From Gammaproteobacteria bacterium (GTDB taxonomy: Bacteria; Pseudomonadota; Gammaproteobacteria; GRL18), in assembly GCA_024511395.1 (NCBI GenBank), contig JANELJ010000126.1, positions 1-6,652 of the forward strand: a stretch of DNA of 6,652 nucleotides. Direction: 5' to 3'. Both the position numbers and the translations under genes were made by a program. A model generated the notes under the pieces. The model ran no database searches. It was given only the letters and a program-made list of their open reading frames with translations, and was not told the DNA's origin. Below are positions 5,406 through 6,652 of the stretch, piece after piece. Position 1 is the first letter of the stretch. Every line of letters begins with the position of its first letter.

Positions 5406-6534
5406 ATGAAAACAATTGATGCACTGATTACCCCTGAAGGCAAAATGGATGTTCTTTCTAAACTGGAGGTTAATATTCTGCTCAATGCCAGTAAGGGCAA
5501 GTTTTCCGAAGACTTTCGCGCCTGCCCCCTGGCGGTTCTGAATACCGGCAGCACGGAAGAGGCATTAAACTTCAGGTCAGCAATGCCCCGGCTCAGGCCT
5601 TTGTGGATGGCGACATGATCACCGGTATTAAGGAACATCTGTTTGCGGTATTACGAGATATTGTCTTTGTTGGTAATTTTATTGACAGCAGTAACCGCTT
5701 TGATTTTACCCGCTCCAAAGACATTACCAGTGCCATCTTCCATATTCTGCGTAATGCCAAAGTACTGGTGCCGGAAGTCATGCCCAATATTGTGGTCTGC
5801 TGGGGCGGTCATTCCATTGCCCGCAATGAATATGATTACAGCAAGGAAGTTGGACATGAACTGGGATTAAGAAAATTAAATATCTGTACCAGCTGCGGCC
5901 CCGGTGCCATGAAAGGTGCCAATATTGCCCATGCCAAGCAGCGGGTTTATAACGGCCGTTATATCGGCCTCACCGAACCGGGTATTATTGCGGCTGAATC
6001 ACCCAATCCCATGGTTAATGAGCTAGTTATTCTACCCGATATTGAAAAACGTCTGGAAGCCTTTGTACGTCTGGGACATGAAGTTATTGTATTCCCCCGG
6101 CGGTCCGAGCACAGCTGAAGAAATCTTATACCTGCTGGGTATTTTACTGCATCCGGACAACAAGGAGCTGCCCTTCCCCTTTATCCTGACCGGTCCCAAG
6201 GAAAGTGAAGAGTACTTTAAACAGATCTATCACTTTATTGAAATCACCCTGGGCTTTGAAGCCCAGCAGAAATACAAGATTATTATTAACGATCCGGAAC
6301 TGGTGGCCCGGGAAATGAAGAACATGATAAAAGCTGTATCGGATTTTCGCTGCTCCACCAGCGATGCATTTTACTATAACTGGAAGCTGCACATCGACAA
6401 AGAGTTCTAGATGCCCTTTGAACCCACCCATGAAAATATGGCCAATCTGGAATTGCATAAAGACCAGCCTATCCACCTTCTGGCAGCCAATTTACGCCGG
6501 CCTTTCTCAGGTATTGTGGCCGGCAATGTCAAAG
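5406..6534 (+). pseudogene. ppnN: ppnN (ygdH) nucleotide 5'-monophosphate nucleosidase, pseudogene
   Basis: PpnN (LOG family, about 454 aa in E. coli) cleaves purine and pyrimidine nucleoside monophosphates to base and ribose 5-phosphate and is tuned by (p)ppGpp. Clear matches run along the whole length: [107 protein letters not shown] and [10 protein letters not shown]. Judged against E. coli PpnN from memory, it is broken five ways. About 64 nt are missing near 5558-5561, shifting the frame. Twelve nt are missing in frame at 5909-5911 (GPGAM then KGA, lacking EAPM). An extra C sits in the five-C run 6094-6098. A TAG at 6408-6410 replaces the Gln before MPFEP. The last 50 or so residues are cut off at about 6534. 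After frame correction the LOG signature reads PGGPSTAEE instead of PGG.GTAEE. The ATG at 5406 lies 24 nt after the pseudouridine synthase stop. Confidence 0.92.
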
Positions 6535-6652
6535 TGCGTATTCTGCTGATGGTGAACACCAATTCTGATCCATCATGAACACCCATTCTGTTCTATCGTG
6601 AACACCCAACCCTGCCCACACATTGGCGTACAGTCTTTTTACCCTAAGTGTT
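6535..6652. mobile_element. Terminus of an insertion sequence, IS21-like
   Basis: ppnN homology stops after the GNVK codons (6522-6533) and is replaced by repeats and non-coding sequence to the window edge. Short subterminal repeats of the type GGTGTTCAC...CAGAAT, as read on the minus strand, are typical of IS21-family ends, where they bind the transposase. The outer end may be TG at 6535-6536. No transposase coding sequence is inside the window, so the family and orientation are inferred, and a target duplication cannot be seen because only one side is present. Confidence 0.6.
6540..6606. repeat. Three tandem 22/23-bp repeats
   Basis: Units run 6540-6560, 6562-6583 and 6585-6606, each beginning ATTCTG and ending TGAACACC. 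The TGAACACC words start at 6553, 6576 and 6599, exactly 23 bp apart. The first unit is one base shorter in its middle. About two helical turns per repeat suits binding of a protein array to one face of the DNA. Confidence 0.85.

Noticed and set aside
5593..5857. Minus-strand open frames across ppnN
   Set aside because: They are antisense to a sequence with clear PpnN homology and show no family features.
6540..6606. Possible CRISPR array
   Set aside because: The units are contiguous with only a single base between them, so there are no spacers; they fit an IS end instead.
1..6652. tRNA or rRNA genes
   Set aside because: No cloverleaf-like pattern with a T-arm or rRNA-like conserved stretch was noticed on either strand.

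Overview
The window looks like a moderately AT-rich gammaproteobacterial chromosome segment. The relatives I recognise are an M20D amidohydrolase, an IbpA-like small heat shock protein, a rubredoxin, an RluA-family pseudouridine synthase and a PpnN-type nucleotide nucleosidase. Two of the eight protein loci (M20D and ppnN) are clear pseudogenes with several independent lesions each. One of them is cut off at its 3' end by what looks like an insertion-sequence terminus. That pattern suggests a genome under relaxed selection, such as a host-associated or recently bottlenecked lineage. The species cannot be told from this window.

Layout. 1-191 is non-coding; it carries a long inverted repeat and a Fur-box-like palindrome that probably serve a gene to the left of the window. 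192-1345 (-) is an M20D amidohydrolase pseudogene with two nonsense codons and a 1-nt deletion. 1400-1864 (-) is a small two-helix membrane protein with a possible PH-like tail. 1960-2379 (+) is an acidic conserved-looking hypothetical with a TTG start. 2472-3155 (-) is a lone GAF-domain protein that stops where HD-GYP proteins would continue.

3254-3793 (+) is a small heat shock protein. A hairpin matching the ROSE-type RNA thermometer masks its ribosome binding site, and a strong intrinsic terminator follows it. 3976-4140 (+) is a 54-aa rubredoxin behind a near-consensus sigma-70 promoter. 4149-4400 (-) is a small unknown protein convergent with it. 4464-5381 (+) is the pseudouridine synthase. 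5406-6534 (+) is the ppnN pseudogene, probably once cotranscribed with the synthase (24-nt gap). From about 6535 the sequence changes to regularly spaced TGAACACC-type repeats resembling the end of an IS21-like element.

How the genes fit together. There is no obvious single pathway. The surviving genes are housekeeping or stress functions (protein folding, electron transfer, RNA modification, sensing). The lost genes handle acyl-amino-acid hydrolysis and nucleotide-pool control. I found no convincing new multi-gene system. The most interesting intact element is the predicted thermometer ahead of the small heat shock gene, followed by the three-arm hairpin region between that gene and the rubredoxin.
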